In this document: piece by piece, positions 13,455 to 20,324 of the stretch | How positions within the stretch are numbered: position 1 is the first letter of the stretch | Layout: each line of letters starts with the position of its first letter | From: Lachnospiraceae bacterium | Lineage (GTDB): Bacteria > Bacillota_A > Clostridia > Lachnospirales > Lachnospiraceae | Assembly (NCBI GenBank): GCA_009774465.1 | Contig: VSNT01000070.1 | Coordinates: 1 to 20,742, forward strand | Reading direction: 5' to 3' | DNA: 20,742 nt | Notes under the pieces: generated by a model | Told to the model about the DNA's origin: nothing | What the model saw: the letters and a program-made list of their open reading frames with translations, nothing else | Databases searched by the model: none | Translations under genes and position numbers: made by a program

Positions 13455-15452
13455 TTAAAAAAGAAAACTGCCAGCCTGATATACAATGGTGGATACTGTC
13501 CACGCAAATACAATTTGAAATAATGCAAGCTTTAAAGTAAAAGCTGTGGAACCGCTTTCCTTCCGTATCGTCGCCATTGCCGCTGCGCATGGAACATATA
13601 AAAGAACAAATAACATCATACAGTATGCGTTTAAGGGCCCAAAAGAAGGATCAATATTCTTCAGGTTTTCAATTACTATTGTCGTATTTGCCGCCTCTGC
13701 GCTGCCCACTCCAAAGAGAACAGAAAAGCTGGAAACCACTACTTCCTTGGCAGAAATGCCTGCAATCAAAGACACGATAATCTGCCACATGCCAAGCCCT
13801 GCCGGACGCATTACCGGTTCAAGCCATCGTCCAAAGACTGCGCCAAAACTGTCTGCCGGATCTGTGACCATTCCTGAGATTCCAAAATTGAGTACCAGCC
13901 ATATAAGAATTGATGCAATAAAAATAGTGGTTCCTGCTTTGGAAAGATAGTCCTTAAGCTTATTCCACACATAAATGCGGATGGTTCTTCCATTCGGTCT
14001 TTTATATTCCGGCAGTTCAATTAACAGGCTGTCATTTACTTTTCCCTTTTCATGTACATGGAGAATCCGGGCAATTAAAATTGCACAGAGCATACCGATC
14101 AAATACATGGAAAAAGCTGCAATGTGTGCATATTTTCCAAAAAACAATCCCGAAAAAAGCACATAAACCGGAAGGCGTGCCGAACATGACATAAAAGGTG
14201 TAATAATCATTGTCCTTCTACGATCCTTTTCTGTTTCAAGCGCCCGTGAAGCCATAATTGCCGGCACCGTACAGCCAAAACCTAAAATCATTGGCAGAAA
14301 TGCTTTACCGGACAATCCAACTTTTCCCATGATTCCATCCATTACATAAGCAACCCTTGACATATAACCGCTGTCCTCTAAAACAGCAAGCGCCAAAAAT
14401 AAAATAGCTATATTGGGAATAAAGGTAAGAATTCCTCCTACCCCTGCAATGATTCCGTCTACGATCAGAGAAATCAGCCAATCCGCCGCATGAATTGTTC
14501 CAAGGAAACTGCTCACATGGGCGGAAAAGAAATCAAGAAAACCTTCGAAATATCCCTTCATCCAGTCTCCTATCGTAAATGTAAGAAAAAATACCAGCGC
14601 CATAATGCATAAAAATACCGGAACACCTGCTATGGGATGCGTCAAAAGCCTGTCTACTTTTTCCGTAACATCCTTACGCTTTTTACGATAAAAAAGGACT
14701 TCTTTTACGATAGTTTCAATATAAGAATATTTTGCCTGAATAATTTCCTTTTCATAACTCCGATTGGCAATATTCATAACAGGAACCGGATGTTCATCCA
14801 CCACATCCTCATCATTTTCCAGCAGCTTGATGGCATGCCATCTGACGGAAGAATGAGTGGGATAATGGGCCTGCATAACCACTGAAAGCTTTTCTATTTT
14901 ATCTTCTATCTCCTGTCCATAATGAAACACATCGCCTTTGGTTCCCGCTTCATAATGATGGCTTATGGCATGAAGCAGAATATCAAGTCCTTTCCGCCTT
15001 GCGGCAGAAACCGGAACCACCGGAATATCCCCTAAAAGTTCCGGAAGCCTGTGGAGATCAATTTCCATCCCCCGCTCTTCCACAATATCCATCATATTAA
15101 GAGCCAATACCACAGGCTTTCCAAGCTCCAGAATCTGTAATGTAAGATACAGATTTCTTTCAAGAGATGAAGCATCTACGACGTTTACAATCACCTCAAT
15201 ATCATCATCCATTACACAGCTTCTGGTAACTTTCTCCTCAATAGTATAACAGGTAAGAGAATAAATGCCTGGAGTGTCTACAAGCGTCATATGAACATCT
15301 TCATATTCCGCTTCTCCTTCCATCTTTTCAACGGTAACCCCCGGCCAGTTGGCCACTTTAAGCTTAGAACCGGTAATGGCATTAAAAAGAGTCGTTTTTC
15401 CACAGTTGGGATTGCCTACAAATGCCACATGAATGGTATGATTATTTTTCAT
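13455..15452 (-). CDS. feoB: Ferrous iron transport protein B
   Basis: Ferrous iron permease with an N-terminal GTPase domain. The 665-residue protein has G1 GNPNCGKTT, the LKVANWPGVTVEK switch segment, G3 DTPGIYSL, G4 NMMD and G5 VSAARR. A helical spacer follows, then about nine membrane segments with the two FeoB gates (LGFGCTVPAIMASRALETEKDRR split over about residues 385-410, including GCTVP and the nearby FMSCSARLPVY). It is shorter than E. coli FeoB (773) and, as is usual in clostridia, lacks an FeoC partner here. The ATG at 15452 lies 9 nt after GGAGG, both inside the end of feoA, whose stop it overlaps by about 11 bp. An in-frame ATG at 15473 is rejected for lack of a ribosome binding site. 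Confidence 0.96.
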   Translation of the reverse strand: MKNNHTIHVAFVGNPNCGKTTLFNAITGSKLKVANWPGVTVEKMEGEAEYEDVHMTLVDTPGIYSLTCYTIEEKVTRSCVMDDDIEVIVNVVDASSLERNLYLTLQILELGKPVVLALNMMDIVEERGMEIDLHRLPELLGDIPVVPVSAARRKGLDILLHAISHHYEAGTKGDVFHYGQEIEDKIEKLSVVMQAHYPTHSSVRWHAIKLLENDEDVVDEHPVPVMNIANRSYEKEIIQAKYSYIETIVKEVLFYRKKRKDVTEKVDRLLTHPIAGVPVFLCIMALVFFLTFTIGDWMKGYFEGFLDFFSAHVSSFLGTIHAADWLISLIVDGIIAGVGGILTFIPNIAILFLALAVLEDSGYMSRVAYVMDGIMGKVGLSGKAFLPMILGFGCTVPAIMASRALETEKDRRRTMIITPFMSCSARLPVYVLFSGLFFGKYAHIAAFSMYLIGMLCAILIARILHVHEKGKVNDSLLIELPEYKRPNGRTIRIYVWNKLKDYLSKAGTTIFIASILIWLVLNFGISGMVTDPADSFGAVFGRWLEPVMRPAGLGMWQIIVSLIAGISAKEVVVSSFSVLFGVGSAEAANTTIVIENLKNIDPSFGPLNAYCMMLFVLLYVPCAAAMATIRKESGSTAFTLKLALFQIVFAWTVSTIVYQAGSFLF

Positions 15453-15675
15453 TGCATTTTTCCTCCACTTCAATTCCCTGACTGATATGTTTTCCTATGG
15501 CAAGTCTGGTTCCCCGAACCCGTATAATAAGTGCACCATTCTTTTTCCGGTTAAGCACTGTAATCACTGTTCCATCATTTAACCCAAGGGCCTGCAGCCG
15601 GCGGGTAAGCCCCTCTTCCACGTATAGCCCTTTTACCTCATAACAGTTTCCTTTCTCACCTTCAAATAACGACAT
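15442..15675 (-). CDS. feoA: Ferrous iron transport protein A
   Basis: A 77-residue SH3-like cytoplasmic protein that works with FeoB in ferrous iron uptake. Features: MSLFEGEKGNCYEVKGLY at the N-terminus, EGLTRRLQALGLNDGTVITV in the middle (the L-x-x-LGL-x-x-G family motif), and GALIIRVRGTRLAIGKHIS at the end. The ATG at 15675 has AGAGGAT at 7 nt. The open frame extends to 15834, but that extension covers the promoter and has no ribosome binding site, so I exclude it. It overlaps feoB, indicating coupled translation. Confidence 0.93.
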   Translation of the reverse strand: MSLFEGEKGNCYEVKGLYVEEGLTRRLQALGLNDGTVITVLNRKKNGALIIRVRGTRLAIGKHISQGIEVEEKCNEK

Positions 15676-15723
15676 AATTTCATCCTCTTTTGTTAATGAT
15701 ATAAAAGCTGAACTTTCAACAAC

Positions 15724-15752
15724 ATTAAAGCACAAAACCTTATTGTTTGCAA
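15724..15752 (-). promoter_or_regulatory. SigA promoter of feoAB
   Basis: The minus strand reads TTGCAA, 17 bases, then TTTAAT with TGC directly before the -10. The start would lie near 15717, giving a leader of about 42 nt. No convincing Fur box (TGATAAT-N-ATTATCA) is visible over it, although iron control is expected for this operon. A 6-bp inverted repeat (AACTCC ... GGAGTT) lies 10-35 bp further upstream. Confidence 0.55.
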
Positions 15753-15810
15753 GCTTTGGGAACTCCGATTTACTCACTGGAGTTATATATAAAAAATTTC
15801 CTGTGAGAAT

Positions 15811-15840
15811 GGAACCAGTAAAATTCCCCATCATATTATA
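15811..15840 (+). promoter_or_regulatory. Putative mother-cell sporulation promoter (SigK/SigE-like) of cotJABC
   Basis: GGAACC, 15 bases, CATATTATA. This fits AC-N16-CATANNNTA (SigK). The -10 also agrees at 6 of 8 positions with the SigE -10 CATACAAT, but no SigE -35 is seen at the right distance. In B. subtilis cotJ is known to be SigE-dependent. The leader to the cotJA ATG at 15877 is about 30 nt. The same GGWACC-N15-CATATKATA pattern precedes the cysteine-rich gene at 5515. Confidence 0.45.
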
Positions 15841-15876
15841 TTATTAAATTACGCTCCATTTTATGAGAGGAGAATT

Positions 15877-16047
15877 ATGCAGGATTACAGCTTTAACGAA
15901 TATTTTGACCGTTTTCCAATTGCAATGGCATATGTTCCCTGGCAGCATCTTACCAGTATTTTTGAAAATCTTGATGAAGCTTACAAAGTAGGCACTATAT
16001 TCCCTGAGCTTGAAAAACCCTTTACAGGAAGGAGATGTGTGAAATGA
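15877..16047 (+). CDS. cotJA: Spore coat-associated protein CotJA
   Basis: A 56-residue protein of the CotJA family, first gene of the three-gene cotJ spore-coat operon. The sequence shows the family's pattern: FDRFPIAMAYVPWQHL, then a helical part (FENLDEAYKVGTIFPELEKPF). The ATG at 15877 follows GAGAGGAG at 4 nt. The stop overlaps the cotJB start (ATGA). CotJA is thought to help assemble CotJC into the coat made by the mother cell. No signal peptide is present, as expected for a coat protein made in the mother cell. Confidence 0.92.
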   Translation: MQDYSFNEYFDRFPIAMAYVPWQHLTSIFENLDEAYKVGTIFPELEKPFTGRRCVK

Positions 16048-16316
16048 CAAATCCCAACCAGAATGAACGCAGCAGATTATTCCATGATATCGGCGTTATT
16101 GACTTTGTAATTGTGGAAATGAATGAGTATCTGGATACACACCCTACTGACAAGGAAGCAATGGAATATCTTGGACATTATGTGCGTATGAAAAACCAGG
16201 CTATGCGTGAGTATGCAATGAAATATGGTCCACTACGAATATCCGATGCAGACGGATGCAATCAAAATGAATGGAAATGGGCAACGCAGCCCTGGCCCTG
16301 GGAAGGAGGATGTTAA
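16044..16316 (+). CDS. cotJB: Spore coat protein CotJB
   Basis: A 90-residue protein of the CotJB family. Recognisable segments are LFHDIGVIDFVIVEMNEYLD, THPTDKEAMEYLGHY and the tryptophan-rich C-terminus WKWATQPWPWEGGC. I chose the ATG at 16044, which overlaps the cotJA stop and has AAGGAG about 9 nt upstream; an in-frame ATG at 16035 abuts the same site with no spacing. It lies 3 bp before cotJC. It is a structural partner in coat assembly by analogy with B. subtilis. Confidence 0.92.
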   Translation: MTNPNQNERSRLFHDIGVIDFVIVEMNEYLDTHPTDKEAMEYLGHYVRMKNQAMREYAMKYGPLRISDADGCNQNEWKWATQPWPWEGGC

Positions 16317-16319
16317 GTT

Positions 16320-16964
16320 ATGTGGAGTTATGAAAAAAGATTACAGTTTCCGGTTAATATTAAAGAACCCAATGCAAAAATCGCACAGGTGATTATGTCA
16401 CAGTATGGCGGCCCTGACGGGGAACTGGGTGCTTCCATGCGGTACATCTCCCAGCGCTATTCCATGCCATATAATGAAGTCGCTGCAATTCTTACCGACA
16501 TCGGTACAGAAGAACTGGCACATCTTGAAATGGTGTCCACAATTGTACACCAGTTGACTAAAAACTTATCTATGGAGGAAATTGAAGAATCAGGATTTGC
16601 CAATTACTATGTAGATCATACTGTCGGCATCTGGCCTATGGCAGCGGGTGGAATTCCTTTCAACAGCTGTGAATTCCAGTCCAAGGGAGATGCGATTACG
16701 GATTTGTTTGAGGATATGGCGGCAGAACAAAAAGCCCGCACTACCTACGACAACATTTTACGTCTGGTGCATGACAGCGACGTCTGTGAACCTATCAAAT
16801 TCCTGCGGGCACGTGAAGTTGTTCACTTCCAGCGGTTCGGTGAAGCAAAACGTAGTTATATAAACAAAATAATTATATATTCCACTCTATTTCAATTGCC
16901 TCTTCTCCAATATATATTACTTTTATCAGTATGTCTACAATCTTTTGTTTATCATCAATGCTGA
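16320..16964 (+). CDS. cotJC: CotJC, manganese-catalase-like coat protein, 3' end replaced by an inserted element
   Basis: Residues 1-176 follow the CotJC/manganese catalase family. The predicted Mn ligands are all present: Glu35 (DGELGA), Glu65 and His68 (TEELAHLE), Glu136 (MAAEQKAR) and His169 (VVHFQRFG). Family members normally continue after HFQRFGEA for about 20 further residues containing an LDxKxFY-like end. Here the frame instead enters a 38-residue tail (KRSYINKIIIYS...) that is antisense to the 3' end of a serine recombinase gene. The true gene is therefore broken at about 16845-16850. The start has GGAAGGAGG at 10 nt. Whether the chimera is stable or active is unknown; the break and neighbouring recombinase suggest an integrated element that may be removed during sporulation. 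Confidence 0.9.
   Translation: MWSYEKRLQFPVNIKEPNAKIAQVIMSQYGGPDGELGASMRYISQRYSMPYNEVAAILTDIGTEELAHLEMVSTIVHQLTKNLSMEEIEESGFANYYVDHTVGIWPMAAGGIPFNSCEFQSKGDAITDLFEDMAAEQKARTTYDNILRLVHDSDVCEPIKFLRAREVVHFQRFGEAKRSYINKIIIYSTLFQLPLLQYILLLSVCLQSFVYHQC
16828..16872. other. Probable left attachment junction (attL) inside cotJC
   Basis: Sequence changes here from cotJC coding (CAGCGGTTCGGTGAAGC) to AT-rich non-cotJC DNA (ACGTAGTTATATAAAC). Large serine recombinases exchange strands at a short common core within sites of about 40-50 bp, and the recombinase stop codon lies only about 25 bp away. The likely core is within GGTGAAGCA. The exact crossover cannot be fixed without the other junction. Confidence 0.6.
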
Positions 16965-18393
16965 TACCATCCCACTTATCAATATAGCTTGTTATTTTTT
17001 CTATATTTTTTTCTGGATTTGAAGATGATATTTGCAATATTTTTTCAGAAAGTGCTTTTTTGTCCTCATCCAATTTTTTTATTCTCTTATTAATATAATC
17101 AACCAGTGTGGGATTAGCAAAAGCAAGTTTATCCAATAACAGTTCGATTTCTTTATCTTTATCAGCTATTTCAATCTGGTAAGGTACGACCACAGAATTA
17201 TCCTGGCTGCTCTTTTCTGGTGAAAGATATTCAAGTTTAGCAAGCATTGCCTGCATTTCACTATATATATATTCTTCCATCTGATCTGCATATATTGTTT
17301 TTCCAATACCAGCGCATTTAATTGCATAACGTGCACCTGAACACTGAAAATACCGCATACCATTGATATTTTTAGTTGTTACATATGCATATCCACATTT
17401 TTTACATTTCATTTTTCCTGCAAGCCATGTTCGTTTTGCTTTATTTGTCCTTGCTGCCTGACGATTATTTATCAATTTCAACCGGCAGCGCAGCCATGTA
17501 GCAGAATCTATAATGCCTGCATGAGGTGCCAAAACTACTTCTCGTCCTACAAGATCATATTGCTTTTTCTTGGTTCCGTCTGTATTTCGCCCTTTATACA
17601 AAAAAGCTCCATTCATCCCAATATATTCAGATGGAGGGTTTACAAGAATTGCTCCCTGTAATTTGAAAAAATTATAAATATCCATATCTGCTTTTACATA
17701 GATAGGATTCCTTAAAATTTCGCTGATTCTTGCTGTACACCAATTTTTAACCAAACCATCTGTAGATTCAGCACACAGTCGTCTTTGAATTTCTCCCAGC
17801 GAAGTATCTGCTTCTGTATACCATTGAAACATTTTTTTCACCTGCAGTGCTTTAAAATCATCTGGTACAAAATGGGAAGTATGTATTCCTTCAATTATGG
17901 TTTTTTCCAATTTAAAACCATAAGGCACTCTTCCTCCCATGTAAAACCCTTTCTGGCTTCTGGAATAATATGCGTCGCTTACACGTTTTTGGATTGTTTC
18001 TCTTTCCAATTGTGCAAATACAATACAGATATTCAGCATGGCCCTGCCAATTGGGGTAGATGTATCAAATTTTTCAGTAGATGAAACAAATTCAACATTG
18101 TATTTTTGAAATGTTTCCATCATATTTGCAAAATCAAGGATGGAACGGCTTATTCTGTCCAGCTTATATACGATAACTCTCTTAATTTTTCCACCCTCAA
18201 CCGCCTTCATCATTTGCTCAAAAGCCGGTCTGTTCGTGTTCTTTCCACTGAACCCCCTGTCTACATATTCTTCATAGGCTTCGCCTCTTGTTTCATATTT
18301 GCAAAAATCTAATTGGCTTTCTATGGATATGCTTTCTTTTTTATCTATAGATTGCCTTACATATAATGCGTCTATACGAAATTCTTCCATCAT
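16873..18393 (-). CDS. Large serine recombinase (site-specific integrase)
   Basis: A recombinase of about 506 residues that integrates or excises DNA through a serine-linked intermediate. Domains in order: resolvase catalytic domain (about 5-145) with YVRQSI holding the catalytic Ser15, GFSGKNTNRPAFEQMM, VYKLDRISRSILDF and AQLERETIQKRV; recombinase domain (about 160-270) with VPYGFKLE and NPIYV; zinc ribbon (CKKCGYAY ... YFQCSGARYAIKC); and a coiled-coil C-terminal part rich in Lys/Glu. Three ATGs are close together. GGAGAAGG lies 5-9 nt before the tandem ATGs at 18393 and 18390, so I start there; the ATG at 18411 abuts the stop of the small upstream ORF. It ends about 25 bp from the broken end of cotJC, so it most likely inserted the element. 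Confidence 0.94.
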   Translation of the reverse strand: MMEEFRIDALYVRQSIDKKESISIESQLDFCKYETRGEAYEEYVDRGFSGKNTNRPAFEQMMKAVEGGKIKRVIVYKLDRISRSILDFANMMETFQKYNVEFVSSTEKFDTSTPIGRAMLNICIVFAQLERETIQKRVSDAYYSRSQKGFYMGGRVPYGFKLEKTIIEGIHTSHFVPDDFKALQVKKMFQWYTEADTSLGEIQRRLCAESTDGLVKNWCTARISEILRNPIYVKADMDIYNFFKLQGAILVNPPSEYIGMNGAFLYKGRNTDGTKKKQYDLVGREVVLAPHAGIIDSATWLRCRLKLINNRQAARTNKAKRTWLAGKMKCKKCGYAYVTTKNINGMRYFQCSGARYAIKCAGIGKTIYADQMEEYIYSEMQAMLAKLEYLSPEKSSQDNSVVVPYQIEIADKDKEIELLLDKLAFANPTLVDYINKRIKKLDEDKKALSEKILQISSSNPEKNIEKITSYIDKWDGISIDDKQKIVDILIKVIYIGEEAIEIEWNI

Positions 18394-18413
18394 TACAACC
18401 TTCTCCGGCATTA

Positions 18414-18548
18414 TTACATATATTTTTTGTAAATATGATATAAATCGGCTCTTACTGCTTCTTTCTTTCTATTTCCTTCCTGCTGTTTATGGACTGGATG
18501 TTTATTTATAATTTTAAAACTAATTTCATTTTGTTTTTGCTGCTGCAT
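18414..18548 (-). CDS. Small basic protein (44 aa) upstream of and coupled to the recombinase
   Basis: A 44-residue ORF with a strong ribosome binding site (GGGAGGA, 7 nt from the ATG). The product is hydrophilic and basic, with an N-terminal MQQQKQNEIS, a central HPVHKQQEGNRKK and an end DLYHIYKKYM. Its stop lies 2 bp before the ATG at 18411 in the recombinase frame, so translation could continue into the recombinase. I do not recognise the family. Its place directly before the integrase and its size would fit a recombination accessory or directionality factor, but this is speculation. A longer in-frame start at 18611 lacks a ribosome binding site. Confidence 0.55.
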   Translation of the reverse strand: MQQQKQNEISFKIINKHPVHKQQEGNRKKEAVRADLYHIYKKYM

Positions 18549-18578
18549 AGTTAGTCCTCCCTTTATAATATTCTGTAA

Positions 18579-18605
18579 ATTATATGTAGCTGCATTTTTG
18601 TCCAA
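18579..18605 (-). promoter_or_regulatory. Putative promoter of the small ORF and recombinase
   Basis: The minus strand has TTGGAC, 15 bases, then a perfect TATAAT. Spacing is short by about 2 bp. The start would be near 18572, giving a leader of about 24 nt with the GGGAGGA site. It lies 7 bp from the end of the 101-bp inverted-repeat structure, which could act as an operator region. Confidence 0.4.
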
Positions 18606-18611
18606 TTCCAA

Positions 18612-18712
18612 ATTAATCTGCTTAAAGTGATGGACATTCCAGAAAGGGGGAGAGACAGAATGACCATCAAATTTATTGTGTATGGATAATCCATCACTTT
18701 AAAAAGATTAAT
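18612..18712. repeat. 101-bp inverted-repeat structure (23-bp arms, 55-nt spacer)
   Basis: The left arm is 18612-18634 (ATTAATCT-GCTT-AAAGTGATGGA) and the right arm 18690-18712 (TCCATCACTTT-AAAA-AGATTAAT). They pair at 21 of 23 positions, the two mismatches lying in the four-base middle block. The outer end of the right arm continues into a small palindrome AGATTAATCT. No T-run follows in either direction, so it is not a normal terminator. It could be a MITE-like insertion, a recombinase or repressor binding region, or a structured RNA element. Confidence 0.7.
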
Positions 18713-19126
18713 CTAAAGTTTTATAATGCCGGTGGCTGCTGGTTAAGCAGCTCCACAGGTTATCTCTGTTACAAAGCCCCTTTACAGGGTGAAAATAGCA
18801 GCATTACCTCTCCCATTTCTATGGGCAGACTCCTTTGGTGTGTATCATTATCCTCAAATACATGCATCCTCGCTTTGATCTTTACCACAAACCAGAACAC
18901 AGAACAATTATTTTCGCTCCTTTTAATACCAAGACGTTTCATCAAGAGACCAACTATTGATAAATAAATATTAAAGATCCTTGCGTAATCACTGTGAAGC
19001 TCCACACGTATCGAACGTTACCGGACTTTATGTATCTTTCATGGTTCTTTCTATTTCCCCATCATAGATATTTTTTCAATGTGCTGCATGATATTTAAAA
19101 TATTTATAATAATTGGATTTTTTTGC
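18713..19126. other. Gene-poor stretch between recombinase unit and accessory gene cluster
   Basis: About 410 bp without a convincing gene. A hairpin at 18732-18756 pairs GTGGCTGCT with AGCAGCTCCAC (2-nt bulge). A 78-codon open frame (18769-19005, minus, GTG start) has no ribosome binding site and no recognisable motif; it may be a remnant. The part nearest 19126 is AT-rich. I see no tRNA or known riboswitch. Confidence 0.5.
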
Positions 19127-19522
19127 TCAACGCTCCCGATCGGATCGCTGGTGCTCCAAATTATTAGCTTTAGGTTGTGCAGCAATTTCTTTCCGGTATT
19201 CCTTTAAAGAGGAAATTACTGATTTAGAATGTCCACCATTGGCTGCTTTCAATAAACGAAAACTAGGTAAATTTACACGTCGGTTCCTGTCATTATTCTC
19301 ATGATATAGGCACATTTCCTCTCCACCAACAATACTATGGTATAGATCATGCACATTGTCATAATCATCAAGATATGTTAATCGTTCTGATTTACCATAT
19401 TTATCATAATGAAAATAATTTTGCTTTGCATCCTTATCTGTAAAATATTCAAATTGCTCTTTCATAAGTTCAATCATTTTTCTTTTTCCAAGAAAAATAA
19501 AAGTGTTTTCTGATCTATCCAT
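19127..19522 (-). CDS. Accessory-element protein of unknown function (131 aa)
   Basis: A 131-residue hydrophilic protein. The ATG at 19522 has AAAAGGA at 8 nt; a longer frame to 19570 would overlap the previous gene. The middle part (MKEQFEYFTDKDAKQNYFHY, YLDDYDNVHDLYHSIVGGEE) reads as a small alpha/beta domain. The end SVISSLKEYRKEIAAQPK followed by a basic tail resembles C-termini I associate with small proteins of Tn916/Tn1549-type conjugative elements. This is recollection, not a database match. It is third in a run of minus-strand small genes, 13 bp after the 60-aa gene. Function unknown. Confidence 0.7.
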   Translation of the reverse strand: MDRSENTFIFLGKRKMIELMKEQFEYFTDKDAKQNYFHYDKYGKSERLTYLDDYDNVHDLYHSIVGGEEMCLYHENNDRNRRVNLPSFRLLKAANGGHSKSVISSLKEYRKEIAAQPKANNLEHQRSDRER

Positions 19523-19535
19523 TTGATGTTTCCTT

Positions 19536-19718
19536 TTATTTTTGTATTGAAACCAAATCTGTATTATCAAAAATATTGCCAGCTTTCAGTGCATAATCCT
19601 TTAAATCGCCTATCGGCATATCCGGATATCCTTCACATTCGGCATAAAATCCAACCGAATCCATGTATGTTCTATCTGCAGGGCAGTACGCTTGATATGT
19701 TCCGAAACGCAATATCAT
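19536..19718 (-). CDS. Small accessory-element protein of unknown function (60 aa)
   Basis: A 60-residue protein with no named family that I recognise. It begins MILRFGTYQAYCPADRTYMD, then SVGFYAECEGYPDMPIGDLK and ends in KAGNIFDNTDLVSIQK. It is soluble, with two cysteines and many aromatics. Its ATG overlaps the TAA of the upstream 55-aa ORF (TAATG), with a GGCGGA ribosome binding site about 7 nt before, so the two are translated together. Part of the small-gene cluster of the inserted element. Confidence 0.7.
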   Translation of the reverse strand: MILRFGTYQAYCPADRTYMDSVGFYAECEGYPDMPIGDLKDYALKAGNIFDNTDLVSIQK

Positions 19719-19885
19719 TAATTGTCCGCCTGCCTAGCTTTTTCTGGAAGGTTCAGATATTTATTTATCAGCATTACTGTTGAAGCATATTCGCCATCCC
19801 AATAATCAGCACTCATATCCTCATCTTTATAGCACATGATTTTCTTCTCTACATTCCATACCCTAAATTTAATTTCCCTGTTCAT
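19718..19885 (-). CDS. YopX-like short protein (55 aa)
   Basis: A 55-residue protein starting MNREIKFRVWNVEKKIMCYK, the N-terminal signature of the phage-associated YopX family (usually about 120-140 residues). The rest (DMSADYWDGEYASTVMLINK then YLNLPEKARQADN) is short, so it is either a compact variant or a truncated family member. The ATG has an excellent GGAGGT ribosome binding site at 5-6 nt. The stop overlaps the next start. YopX-like genes are common in prophages and conjugative elements; their role is unknown. Confidence 0.7.
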   Translation of the reverse strand: MNREIKFRVWNVEKKIMCYKDEDMSADYWDGEYASTVMLINKYLNLPEKARQADN

Positions 19886-19949
19886 TTTCTACCTCCATTT
19901 TCGAAAATCAATTTATCGTCGTATTGCAGCATATAACATTTTCATTATT

Positions 19950-20306
19950 TTATGTATAATCTTTATATAATGCTGCATAAGGTGATGGAATTGCAGGCAT
20001 AATTCGCTTACCGCATTCCGGACAGTATTTTGTATGATATTCGTCTATAAATAAATCAGGAATTTCTGTTTGACAGTCTGGACAAAAATACTTTCCATTT
20101 TCACTTTTTAAAGTGCCTGGATATTCTTTTCTCTTTAACTGGTCATTTTCGTCCTTCAAATATTTTGTGGCTGCTATGATCATTTCCTCCGGATCGGGAA
20201 GTGTCTTTTCATTTTTCTTAAAGTCAACCGACAATTTAGTAAAAATACATTCTATTTTATATAGGAAGGAATCAAACAGATTCCATTTTGCAGCGGGATT
20301 ACTCAT
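19950..20306 (-). CDS. Zinc-ribbon protein of the inserted element (118 aa)
   Basis: A 118-residue soluble protein. Residues 1-70 are mainly helical (FDSFLYKIECIFTKL, PDPEEMIIAATKYLKDENDQ) and the C-terminal part has a two-knuckle zinc ribbon: FCPDCQTEI and, about 15 residues later, KYCPECGKRIMP. The ATG at 20306 lies 18 bp after the HTH gene; the best ribosome sequence (AAGGAG) is about 14 nt upstream, which is long. Found in the regulator-linked gene string of the element. Zinc binding is predicted from the four cysteines; function unknown. Confidence 0.75.
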   Translation of the reverse strand: MSNPAAKWNLFDSFLYKIECIFTKLSVDFKKNEKTLPDPEEMIIAATKYLKDENDQLKRKEYPGTLKSENGKYFCPDCQTEIPDLFIDEYHTKYCPECGKRIMPAIPSPYAALYKDYT

Positions 20307-20324
20307 TGATATAAATATTACTCC

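Noticed and set aside
15676..15834. N-terminal extension of FeoA by 53 residues
   Set aside because: The extension covers a good SigA promoter, has no ribosome binding site, and FeoA proteins normally begin where the internal ATG with AGAGGAT lies.
15676..15876. Fur box in the feoAB/cotJ intergenic region
   Set aside because: No TGATAAT-N-ATTATCA-like 7-1-7 repeat is visible, although iron control of feoAB would be expected.
18769..19005. 78-codon open frame on the minus strand in the element
   Set aside because: GTG start with no ribosome binding site, no recognisable motif and no overlap with its neighbours; described only as part of the gene-poor stretch.
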